Shown here: positions 28,363-39,213 of the stretch, piece after piece
Layout: every line of letters begins with the position of its first letter
How positions within the stretch are numbered: position 1 is the first letter of the stretch
Source: Bifidobacterium sp.
GTDB lineage: Bacteria; Actinomycetota; Actinomycetes; Actinomycetales; Bifidobacteriaceae
Direction: 5' to 3'
Length of the DNA stretch: 64,000 nucleotides
Assembly (NCBI GenBank): GCA_024104275.1
Contig: JAGGHK010000001.1
Span: forward strand, 496,001 to 560,000
Program-made: the position numbers and the translations under genes
The notes under the pieces: generated by a model
Database searches by the model: none
The model's input: the letters and a program-made list of their open reading frames with translations, nothing else
Told to the model about the DNA's origin: nothing

Positions 28363-29169
28363 TCAGTGCGTAAGAATCTTGGAGAGGAAATCCTTGGCAC
28401 GCTCGGTCCTCGGATGGTCGAAGAACTGGTCGGGTGTGCCCTTTTCCAGAATCCTGCCGTCGGCCATGAACACCACATGATCGGCCGCCTTGCGGGCGAA
28501 GCCCATCTCGTGGGTCACGCAGATCATCGTCATGCCTTCGGCCGCGAGCTTCATCATCACGTCGAGCACCTCGTTGACCATCTCCGGGTCGAGGGCGCTG
28601 GTGGGCTCGTCGAACAGCATAATCTTCGGCTGCATGGCCAGTGCACGGGCGATGGCGACGCGCTGCTGCTGGCCGCCGGAAAGCTGGGACGGCATCTTGT
28701 TGGCCTGGTTCTCGACACCGACCCGTGCCAGAAGGTCCATCCCCAGGTCGTCGGCCTCCTTCCTGTCCATGTGCCGCACCTTGACGGGTGCAAGGGTCAC
28801 GTTTTCCAGGATGGTCTTGTTGGCGAAGAGGTTGAACTGCTGGAAGACCATGCCGACCTCGGCTCGCAGATTGGCGAGATCCTTGCCCTCCTGCGGCAAG
28901 GGCTGGCCGTCGATGCGGATGGTGCCGGAATCGATGGTCTCCAGTCTGTTGATGGTCCGGCACATAGTCGACTTGCCGGACCCGGAAGGTCCAACGACAA
29001 CGAGCACCTCTCCCTTGTTGACCTTAAGATTAATGTCCTTCAAGACATGGAGCTTGCCGAAATGTTTTTCGACATGAGAGAGCTCGACCAGCGGATGGTT
29101 GCTGTCCATCGCCGTATCCGACGCGACGTTTTCGCGCGTTTTCATAGTGTTTTCTTTGATATCTGACAT
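28363..29169 (-). CDS. gluA: Glutamate/glutamine-type ABC ATPase GluA
   Basis: A polar amino acid transporter ATPase of 268 residues from ATG 29169: Walker [10 protein letters not shown], signature LSGGQQQR, Walker [15 protein letters not shown] and the switch His in CVTHEMGFA. The core family protein is about 242 residues; the first 25 residues are a variable extension and ATG 29145 or 29109 are alternative starts. A TATACT at 29182-29177 lies seven bases before ATG 29169, so the message may be leaderless. It is the first gene of gluABCD. Confidence 0.88.
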   Translation of the reverse strand: MSDIKENTMKTRENVASDTAMDSNHPLVELSHVEKHFGKLHVLKDINLKVNKGEVLVVVGPSGSGKSTMCRTINRLETIDSGTIRIDGQPLPQEGKDLANLRAEVGMVFQQFNLFANKTILENVTLAPVKVRHMDRKEADDLGMDLLARVGVENQANKMPSQLSGGQQQRVAIARALAMQPKIMLFDEPTSALDPEMVNEVLDVMMKLAAEGMTMICVTHEMGFARKAADHVVFMADGRILEKGTPDQFFDHPRTERAKDFLSKILTH

Positions 29170-29176
29170 GAAAAGT

Positions 29177-29182
29177 AGTATA
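29177..29182 (-). promoter_or_regulatory. Candidate -10 element of gluA
   Basis: TATACT on the minus strand, seven bases before the ATG at 29169. The predicted transcription start coincides with, or is one base from, the start codon. No convincing -35 element is seen. Confidence 0.45.
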
Positions 29183-29211
29183 CCTGCACACTGTTACCAC
29201 ATAGTTACCAG

Positions 29212-29238
29212 CGTAATTATCGTAATTATCGTAATTAT
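29212..29238. repeat. Three tandem copies of a 9-bp AT-rich unit
   Basis: CGTAATTAT is repeated three times without gaps about 40-70 bases upstream of the gluA start. It may mark an UP-like AT-rich promoter element or a regulator site, and copy number could vary by slippage. Confidence 0.85.
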
Positions 29239-29339
29239 TCAGACATTCCGAATAATCCGTCTCGACGTCGCCGATTCCCACCATCTTCTTTACGAACCGG
29301 TCAGTTGGCTACACTGAGAACTCCTTAACGTAGCCCATC

Positions 29340-29363
29340 GTCCAGTTCATCAGTGAACTGGAC
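29340..29363. repeat. Perfect inverted repeat upstream of gluA
   Basis: GTCCAGTTCA (29340-29349) and TGAACTGGAC (29354-29363) form a perfect 10-bp stem with a 4-base loop. No T-tract follows on either strand, so an operator or RNA hairpin is more likely than a simple terminator. Confidence 0.7.
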
Positions 29364-29379
29364 GTTCAGCAACAAATCA

Positions 29380-29415
29380 AAATGCAAAATCGCCCAGCTC
29401 GTGGTGAACTGGGCG
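29380..29415 (-). terminator. Terminator after aspS
   Basis: CGCCCAG...CTGGGCG (29391-29415) makes a 7-bp stem, with ATTTTGCATTTT downstream on the minus strand, 24 bases after the aspS stop. Confidence 0.6.
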
Positions 29416-29439
29416 ATACATCATGTCAAAGAAGCGAGG

Positions 29440-31239
29440 TCAGTCCTCATCCTCATCCGGATCGTAGTCGACACCGGTCTCGGCGCGCTGGGCGTCGGAA
29501 ATCGGAGCGGGCGCTCCGGTCAGCGGATCGCGGCCGCCGCCGGCCTTCGGGAAGGCGATGACGTCGCGGATGGTGTCGACGCCTGCAAGCAGCGAGACCG
29601 TGCGGTCCCAGCCGAGCGCGATGCCCGCGTGGGGCGGGGCGCCATACTTGAATGCCTCGAGCAGGAAGCCGAACTTCTCCTGGGCTTCCTCTTCGCCGAT
29701 GCCGAGCACGTCGAGCACACGCTCCTGGATGTCGTTGCGGTGGATACGCACCGAGCCGCCGCCCATCTCCTCGCCGTTGCAGACGATGTCGTAGGAGTCG
29801 CTCATGGCGTGTTCCGGGTCCTTGTCGAATTTGTCGATCCAGTCGGCGCTCGGCATGGTGAACGGGTGGTGCATGGAGGTCCACTTGGAATGGCCCACGG
29901 CCACATCGTCGTCATCCGGGTCGTCGGTAAGCTTGAAGAGCGGGAAGTCAACCACCCAGGTGAAGGCGAACTTCTTCGGGTCAAGCAGACCCGCGCGACG
30001 TGCGATTTCGACGCGAGCGGCTCCGAGCAGTAGCTGCGAGGATTCGCGGCTGCCAGCAGCGAAGAACACGGCGTCGCCGTCCTTGGCGCCCACAGCCTCC
30101 TTCAGGCCGTTGCGTTCCTCTTCGGAAAGGTTCTTGGCCACGGGGCCCTTGAGCGTGCCGTCGCCAGTGAACTGCACATAGGCGAGGCCCTTGGCCCCGC
30201 GCTGACGCGCCCATTCCTGCCATGCATCGAACTGGCGACGCGGGGTATCAGCGCCATCCGGGAAGACCACGGCACCGACGTACGGCGCTTGGAAGACGCG
30301 GAACGGGGTATTCTTGAAGTAATCGGTGAGCTCCACAATCGGGTTGCCGAAACGCAGGTCGGGCTTGTCGGAACCGTACTTGTCCATGGCGTCCTGCCAG
30401 GTGATGCGGTCGATCGGCAGCTTGATGTCGTAACCCTGGGTCTTCCAGATGGCAGCGATCACCTTCTCGGCCATGGCCATCACGTCTTCCTGATCCACGT
30501 AGCTCATCTCCATATCGAGCTGGGTGAACTCGGGCTGACGGTCGGCGCGGAAGTCCTCGTCGCGATAGCAACGCGCGAGCTGGAAGTAGCGCTCGACGCC
30601 ACCCACCATCAAGAGCTGTTTCAACAGCTGCGGGGACTGCGGCAGCGCGTACCAGGAGCCAGGCACCAGACGCGCCGGCACCACGAAGTCGCGTGCACCT
30701 TCAGGAGTGGACTTGATGAACGTCGGGGTCTCCACTTCGGTGAAGTCCATATCCTCCAGCGCGTGGCGGGCCGCGCGGGTCATATCGCTGCGCAGCTTGA
30801 GGTTGCGCTGCATGGAGGGACGGCGCAGGTCGAGGTAACGGTATTTCAAACGGACATCCTCGCCCGGAAGCTTGTTCTCGGCCTCGTTCTCGAGGGCGGT
30901 GGAAACCTGGAACGGCAGTGCGTCGGACTTGGCCAGCACCTTGAGACTTTCGACGACGACCTCGACCTTGCCGGTGGAAAGGTGCTCGTTCTCGTTGCCG
31001 TCCGGGCGCTCACGTACCTCGCCGACGACCTGCACCACGAACTCGCTGCGCAGCGGACGGGCTATCTCCTCGTCATAGATGACGATCTGCACCAGGCCGG
31101 TGCTGTCACGTAAATCGATGAAAGCGACGCCGCCGTGGTCGCGCCTGCGGTCGACCCAGCCCGCAAGGGTTACCTTCTGGCCGATCAGTTCCTCGGTCAC
31201 TTGCGTGGCATGATGTGTTCTATAAGCCGTCTGGCTCAT
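29440..31239 (-). CDS. aspS: Aspartyl-tRNA synthetase
   Basis: This 599-residue class II synthetase has an N-terminal OB-fold anticodon-binding domain ([19 protein letters not shown]), the catalytic core with [14 protein letters not shown] and [18 protein letters not shown] (motif 2), the bacterial GAD insertion, and motif 3 [10 protein letters not shown] near the end. The length is normal for bacterial AspRS. It charges tRNA-Asp (possibly also tRNA-Asn if the strain uses the indirect route, which cannot be judged here). hisS lies 56 bases upstream on the same strand, a common actinobacterial arrangement. Confidence 0.95.
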   Translation of the reverse strand: MSQTAYRTHHATQVTEELIGQKVTLAGWVDRRRDHGGVAFIDLRDSTGLVQIVIYDEEIARPLRSEFVVQVVGEVRERPDGNENEHLSTGKVEVVVESLKVLAKSDALPFQVSTALENEAENKLPGEDVRLKYRYLDLRRPSMQRNLKLRSDMTRAARHALEDMDFTEVETPTFIKSTPEGARDFVVPARLVPGSWYALPQSPQLLKQLLMVGGVERYFQLARCYRDEDFRADRQPEFTQLDMEMSYVDQEDVMAMAEKVIAAIWKTQGYDIKLPIDRITWQDAMDKYGSDKPDLRFGNPIVELTDYFKNTPFRVFQAPYVGAVVFPDGADTPRRQFDAWQEWARQRGAKGLAYVQFTGDGTLKGPVAKNLSEEERNGLKEAVGAKDGDAVFFAAGSRESSQLLLGAARVEIARRAGLLDPKKFAFTWVVDFPLFKLTDDPDDDDVAVGHSKWTSMHHPFTMPSADWIDKFDKDPEHAMSDSYDIVCNGEEMGGGSVRIHRNDIQERVLDVLGIGEEEAQEKFGFLLEAFKYGAPPHAGIALGWDRTVSLLAGVDTIRDVIAFPKAGGGRDPLTGAPAPISDAQRAETGVDYDPDEDED

Positions 31240-31295
31240 GCTTCCTCTATTCCTTATCTACTAACCGCTCGGAAACCGCGAGAATCCGCGCTCTT

Positions 31296-32696
31296 TTACT
31301 TGTCCAAAGAGACGGTTTGCTGAGCATACACAGTATCGGGTTGCCATGACTTGACATCGGCGGGAACCTGCTCGCCGGTGATGATGTTCTTCACCTCGTC
31401 ATGGTCTCCGCCTTCTCCATCGCCGGATGCGTCGGCCGGGAACCAGACATACGGGATGCCCAGTTTGTCGGCGTATTTGATCTGCTTGCCGAGCTTCGCG
31501 GCCTTCGGAGCCACGTCGGCGGCGATGCCGCGCTGACGCAGGGCAGCGGCGATATGGTTGCAATCCAAGCGGTCGTCTTCGTTCCAGACAGCCACCATGA
31601 CGGCTGCCGGGGAAACGCGCGAAGCATGCGCACCAGCGGTGTGCAGCATATAAGAGACCAAGCGCGAAAGGCCAATGGACAGGCCGACGCCCGGGTATTT
31701 TCTGTTGCCTTGCGAAGCGAGATTGTCGTAACGTCCGCCGGAGCAGATGGAACCAAGCTGATCGGCACCGTCGAGGAACGTCTCATAGACAGAACCCGTG
31801 TAGTAATCAAGACCGCGGGCGATTTTCAAATCCGCGATAACGGAACCGGGACGGGTGATGGACGCCTCGTCAACGATCATCGCCAGCGTATCGAGGCCTT
31901 CGCGGGCGAGCTTATAGGAATCTCCATCCTGGGCAATATCGTGTTTTGCGCACAGTTCGTCGAATTTTTGCAGCAGTTCCTTGCCGTCTTTGGCGGTCAG
32001 TTCCGCAAGTTCCAGGCAAGCACGTGCCTGTGCTTCGGTCGCGCCACATTCGCTGACGAGAAGCTTCACCACTTCGTCGCCACCGATTTTGTCGAGCTTG
32101 TCGATCTCACGCAACACGCCTTCGACATCGGTCAAGCCAAGCCCACGGTAAAAGCCTTCGGAAAGCTTGCGGTTGTTGGCATGCACGGTGGCCTTCGGCA
32201 GGCCGAACTTGCGCAGTTCCTCAAGTGCCTGCACCATGACCAGCGGCAGCTCGACTTCGTAATGGTCCTCCAACTCACCGTTGCCGATCACGTCGATATC
32301 AGCTTGCACGAACTCACGGAAACGACCTTCCTGTGGACGCTCACCACGCCAGACCTTCTGAATCTGCCAACGCTTGAACGGGAACGCAAGCTGCCCGGAA
32401 TGTTCGACCACATAGCGGCTCAGCGGAACGGTCAGATCGAAATGCAGGCCTAGGCGATGCTCGATGGGTGTGTCGGATTCGTGGCCGACTTCCTGCAGAC
32501 GGGACAGGAGATAAATCTCTTTGCTGGTCTCGCCTTTTTTCAGAAGACTCGAACCTTCCTCTACTGCCCTGGTCTCGATGCCGATGAATCCGTTGAGTTC
32601 GAAAACCCTGCGGACCGTGTCGATGACACGCTGTTCGACCACCCTTTCTTCGGGTAGCCATTCCGGAAATCCTGATATTGATGCGCCTTTTACCAT
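31296..32696 (-). CDS. hisS: Histidyl-tRNA synthetase
   Basis: This 466-residue class II enzyme opens with ISGFPEWLPEER, then motif 2 around FREFVQADIDVIGNG, the histidine-specific RGLDYYTG motif, SGGRYDNL and GVGLSIGLSRL (motif 3). The C-terminal anticodon-binding domain follows, with an acidic insertion (ADASGDGEGGDHDE) that is longer than in model HisRS. The upstream spacer to the divergent DUF349 gene is 91 bases and must contain both promoters. Confidence 0.94.
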   Translation of the reverse strand: MVKGASISGFPEWLPEERVVEQRVIDTVRRVFELNGFIGIETRAVEEGSSLLKKGETSKEIYLLSRLQEVGHESDTPIEHRLGLHFDLTVPLSRYVVEHSGQLAFPFKRWQIQKVWRGERPQEGRFREFVQADIDVIGNGELEDHYEVELPLVMVQALEELRKFGLPKATVHANNRKLSEGFYRGLGLTDVEGVLREIDKLDKIGGDEVVKLLVSECGATEAQARACLELAELTAKDGKELLQKFDELCAKHDIAQDGDSYKLAREGLDTLAMIVDEASITRPGSVIADLKIARGLDYYTGSVYETFLDGADQLGSICSGGRYDNLASQGNRKYPGVGLSIGLSRLVSYMLHTAGAHASRVSPAAVMVAVWNEDDRLDCNHIAAALRQRGIAADVAPKAAKLGKQIKYADKLGIPYVWFPADASGDGEGGDHDEVKNIITGEQVPADVKSWQPDTVYAQQTVSLDK

Positions 32697-32787
32697 AACC
32701 CCCTATAATAAGTGGTGTTGTGGAAATATGAGGCGTTTGTCTCGGATCCGCAACACCTGTTACACGAAGACTCTCAAGGAGCTGGCC

Positions 32788-34392
32788 ATGGCCGACGAAC
32801 AAGTCACTGAACCCCAAAACACCAATGAATCCAACCCACAGGCAACGCAGCCTGCCGCGGACGCACAGGCCAGCGCCACGTCCAAACCAGCAGAATCAGC
32901 AGCCGTACAGACACCGACTGAACCGCAAGCACCTGAGGCTGGAGCACCAGCCGCACCTGCTGCTCCAGAAGCACCGAAGGATGACGACACGCCGAACGCC
33001 TCTGCTCCTGCTGCTGAAACGCCTGCTCCTTCAGCACCGGCTGCACCTGCCCCGGCCAAGCCTGCGCCGAAGCCGCACGTCCCCTCCCCCTTGGCCTTTG
33101 CCAAGAAGCCGGCAAAGCACCCGGTGGCAGCGCCTGCTCACACTTACTCCGAGGCCGATGTGAAGGCTGCTGAAGCGTTTGGTCGTGTCGACGACAAAGG
33201 CACCGTCTACGTGCGCGAAGGCGAGAGTGAGCGCGAGGTCGGCGAATTCCCTGGAGCCACGAACGAAGAAGCGCTGACGCTTTACGCACGTCGTTATCTC
33301 GACCTCAAGGCCAAGCTCGATCTGTTCGCCACGCGTCTCAAGGCCGCGAATATCAAGCCTCATGAGATTGACGAATCCATCAAGACGCTCGGCGAGGAAA
33401 CCGCCAGTCCCGCCATCGTCGGCGACATCGCCGCGCTCAAGGCGCAGTACGAAGAGCTGAAGAAGGCCGGCGAAGCCAAGAAGACCGAACTCGCCGAGGC
33501 TCGCAAGGCCGCGCTCGAGAAGGCCATCAAAGAGCGCACGGCCATCGTCGAGAAGGCAGAGGCACTGGCAAATTCGCTGGGAGAGAACACGAATTGGCGT
33601 TCCACCGCCGACAAGTTCCGTTCGCTCTTCGAACAGTGGCAGGAGCATCAGCGCACCACCATCCGTATCGACAAGCCGACCGCCGACGCGCTGTGGAAGC
33701 GCTTCTCCGCCGCCCGCACCACCTTCAACCAGCACCGCCGCAAGTGGGCTCAGGCCCGCGACGCCTCCCGCGAGGAGACCAAGCGAGTCAAGGAAGAAAT
33801 CATCAAGGAAGCCAACGAGATCAAGGATTCCACGGATTGGGGCGCCACTTCGCACCAGTTCAACGAGCTCATGGACCGTTGGAAGGCCGCCGGCCGCGCC
33901 GGACGCAAGGAAGACGACGAGTTGTGGGCCAAGTTCCGTGAGGCCTGCGATGTCTTCTTCAACGCGCGTCAGGCCGACCGTGACCAGATGAGCTCCAACG
34001 AAAAAGACAACCTCGCCAAGAAGGAAGAGCTGCTGAAGAAGGCCGAGGCCTTGGTCCCAGTCGCCGACGAAAAGGCCGCCAAGAAGGCGCGTCAGGCGCT
34101 TGCCGACATCCAGGACGAGTGGGACCAGATCGGCTACGTGCCCCGTGAAGACATGCACCGCATCGAAAGCCGCCTCGACGCCGTCGACAACAAGATCAAG
34201 GCTGTCGAGCAGGCCGCCTGGCAGAAGAGCGACCCCGAGGCCGACGCCCGCGTCTCCAGCTTCGAGACCCAGCTCAAGGCCCAGCTCGACGAGCTCGACA
34301 AGCAGATCGCCGCCGAGTCCGACCCTGCCAAGAAGTCCAAGCTCGAGGCCGAAAAGGCCACCAAGGAACAGTGGCTCAACGCCGTGAAGTAA
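32788..34392 (+). CDS. DUF349-domain protein with Ala/Pro-rich N-terminus
   Basis: From ATG 32788 (CAAGGAG upstream) the protein has 534 residues. The first 120 are low-complexity Ala/Pro/Thr/Glu. Then come repeated DUF349 helical units, recognisable by pattern W-x2-T/S-x2-F-x2-L-x3-W (NWRSTADKFRSLFEQW, DWGATSHQFNELMDRW, and one near IQDEWDQIGYVP), and a highly charged C-terminal coiled coil. It is very Lys/Ala/Glu-rich and probably cytosolic. The function of DUF349 is not established; it is common as a single copy in Actinobacteria. A terminator follows directly. Confidence 0.88.
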   Translation: MADEQVTEPQNTNESNPQATQPAADAQASATSKPAESAAVQTPTEPQAPEAGAPAAPAAPEAPKDDDTPNASAPAAETPAPSAPAAPAPAKPAPKPHVPSPLAFAKKPAKHPVAAPAHTYSEADVKAAEAFGRVDDKGTVYVREGESEREVGEFPGATNEEALTLYARRYLDLKAKLDLFATRLKAANIKPHEIDESIKTLGEETASPAIVGDIAALKAQYEELKKAGEAKKTELAEARKAALEKAIKERTAIVEKAEALANSLGENTNWRSTADKFRSLFEQWQEHQRTTIRIDKPTADALWKRFSAARTTFNQHRRKWAQARDASREETKRVKEEIIKEANEIKDSTDWGATSHQFNELMDRWKAAGRAGRKEDDELWAKFREACDVFFNARQADRDQMSSNEKDNLAKKEELLKKAEALVPVADEKAAKKARQALADIQDEWDQIGYVPREDMHRIESRLDAVDNKIKAVEQAAWQKSDPEADARVSSFETQLKAQLDELDKQIAAESDPAKKSKLEAEKATKEQWLNAVK

Positions 34393-34416
34393 GCGCTAAA
34401 ATTTCATAGCACAACG

Positions 34417-34457
34417 AAAAGTGGCTTACATCATTAATTTGGTGCAAGCCACTTTTT
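34417..34457 (+). terminator. Terminator after the DUF349 gene
   Basis: AAGTGGCTT (34419-34427) and AAGCCACTT (34446-34454) form a 9-bp stem followed by TTT. The A-rich left side means it could also work for the converging GH32 gene. Confidence 0.85.
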
Positions 34458-34509
34458 ATAATTCGTTTACTCCACTGCTGCAAACGGTGTTTTCGACCCT
34501 TTTGCCTCT

Positions 34510-35943
34510 TCAGTCAAGAGAATACGCAGTCAGTTGCATCGACAGCTCGGCATCGGCATTCAGTTCGATTGTCGGCTTCTGCTCGGTGAAGTAGCGTTCA
34601 GTGAATACCGTTTCGCGATCGTTGACAAAGAACTCAACCGAGCTGGTATCGATGAAAACATGCAGCTTCAATATATCGCTGGGCTTCACGGTACCAAAAC
34701 GCTTGGCGTCATCACCTTGGTCGGGACGATTCAACACCAGCTCCCCGGAGTCTTTATCATACGAAAGCGAAACCAGCGGCCCATCCTCGACCCCCAGTGT
34801 CACTTCGAAGCGACGCCCCTGCCATTGTGCAAGTTCACCCTCCAGTATCAGCTCGACATGCTGGCTGTCAGCCAAGTTCAGCTGCTCACGGCCGACTTCC
34901 CGACGTTCGTCCAAAACGGTCGCCTGCCGCAGTTCCTTGAGTTCCCTGGCTGGATTCATATAGACATGCCCGTCGCGCAACGTCAGCTCACGCGGCAATG
35001 TCAACGCTCCGGCCCAACCGTCCTCTTGCTCGGGCATCGCAGATTCCCACATGTCCATCCAACCGATCAGAATCCTCCGGCCGTCGGGCGATTGTGTGGT
35101 CTGTGTGGCATAGAAATCATGCCCGTGATCGATTTCGCTGAAACCGCCATGCGTGAACCAATTCGCTTCGTAATCCATGTCGCCGACGAAATACCCGGTC
35201 TGGTAAAGATTACGATACTGCTTCTCTGTCGGCTCGATGCCCTGCGGCAAGAAAAGCATGACATCTTTGCCATCCAGCTCGACGAAGTCAGGGCATTCCC
35301 ACATTTGACCTTGCGTCGTCTCTCTCCCCCCCCCCCCTGGGATTTGGCAATTGGACCACAATATTCCCATTGCAACAGATTGTCCGAGCGATAAACCAGT
35401 ACGCGACCAAGCCCGTCCTTGCCTCGCGAACCAAGAATCACATAATAATGGCCATCATGTTGCCAAATCTTGGGGTCACGGAAGTCTTGCGTATTGTCCT
35501 CGGGCGGCGTGGCAATGACCGGATTGCCTTCGTATCTCGTGAAATGGATGGCGTCGTCGCTATAGGCGATGTTCTGTACCTCACGATAGTGGTCAGGGTC
35601 ATCGGGTTGCAACAGATTGTGCCCGGTGTACATCAGATAAAGTTGCCCGTCTTTGGCAATCGAGCACCCTGAGTAGCAGCCATTCGCATCTTCCGGGTCA
35701 CCCGGTACCAAGGCGATCGGCAGCGGCTCCCAATGTACCAAATCACGGCTGCGGTAATGCCCCAGTGCATGGGGCCCCACTCGGCGCTATACGGATTGTA
35801 TTGGTAAAAAAATGATAATAGCCATTGAAGTACGAGAATCCGTTCGGGTCATTCATCCATCCGAAAGGTGTCATCACATGGTATTTAAGCCGGTATCTGT
35901 CATTGGTCACGGAAATCGTCTTTGATTCGTCTATCGCTTTCAT
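34510..35943 (-). pseudogene. GH32 beta-fructofuranosidase, three frameshifts
   Basis: The three diagnostic GH32 motifs are all present but in three different frames. WMNDPNG (nucleophile Asp) is in the frame starting at ATG 35943; DFRDPKIW (transition-state Asp) is in a second; MWECPDF (acid/base Glu) is in a third. Breaks: (a) T7 at the YHFF codons (A7 at 35805-35812 region on the plus strand), one T short of YHFFYQYNPYSAEWGPMHW; (b) G4 in HWG-HYRS near 35760, one G short; (c) a run of 12 C at 35326-35337, where 10 or 13 would restore frame. Repaired length is about 478 residues with no signal peptide, so a cytosolic sucrose/oligofructose hydrolase. It works in the same pathway as FruEKFG. 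Confidence 0.87.
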
Positions 35944-36081
35944 GCCTTACCCTCCCCCCAATCTGCCGGAAAAGTTTTACATAACCAAGAATACTGTCTT
36001 TTATTAAGGAGCGATAGCAGACAGACGCGTTTCAACACAAATTCGGTGGTCGTTTACAACAGCGTAAGACCTAACCCGTGA

Positions 36082-36214
36082 GAAAAGCACCAAAACCAGG
36101 CATAAATAGTGCTTTTCTCCTCAGTTTCAAATCAAATCAGTGGAAAAGCACCAAAATTGCGGCGAAAAGGCGCTTATCTCACTGATTGGTGTGTTTGCCG
36201 AAGAGAAAAGCACC
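36082..36214. repeat. Imperfect 61-62 bp repeat, about 2.2 units
   Basis: GAAAAGCACCAAAA occurs at 36082 and 36143, and GAAAAGCACC again at 36205, a period of 61 and 62 bases. Within units one and two, GTGCTTTTCTC and GCGCTTATCTC lie at matching positions and are inverted relative to the repeat head, so each unit can fold as a hairpin. The 386-base gap 35944-36329 that holds it contains no recognisable gene. Confidence 0.7.
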
Positions 36215-36254
36215 CTTTTGTGAACGTATATATGATTTTTAGCATTGAATATGT

Positions 36255-36290
36255 GAAGACCCAGCTTCTGATTCAAGAAGTTGGGTCTTC
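36255..36290 (-). terminator. Hairpin downstream of clpC
   Basis: GAAGACCCA (36255-36263) pairs with TGGGTCTTC (36282-36290), with an inner CTTCT/AGAAG helix, making a nearly continuous stem. It lies 40 bases after the clpC stop. There is no strong T-tract, so termination is probable but not certain. Confidence 0.6.
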
Positions 36291-36329
36291 GCACAGTTGC
36301 ACTTTACATCAGCGCTCACTTAGATAACA

Positions 36330-39059
<2,730 letters not shown>

Positions 39060-39213
39060 ACTTGTCCTTCCACTGTTGATAATCCATTTAACTCTACCGA
39101 TTTATGGTGACGTTTATTTCGCGTGACGTTACGATTGCGCTGAGAACGCAACAAAGGTGACAAAAACGGCTAAAATCCGCTCGTTGACGGCGATTTCGTC
39201 CACAATTGCGTAA

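Noticed and set aside
29340..29363. Inverted repeat upstream of gluA as a terminator
   Set aside because: No T-tract on either strand, and a separate terminator-like hairpin already follows aspS.
36082..36214. The 61-62 bp repeat as a CRISPR array
   Set aside because: Only about 2.2 units, the inner segments are related rather than unique, and there are no cas genes.
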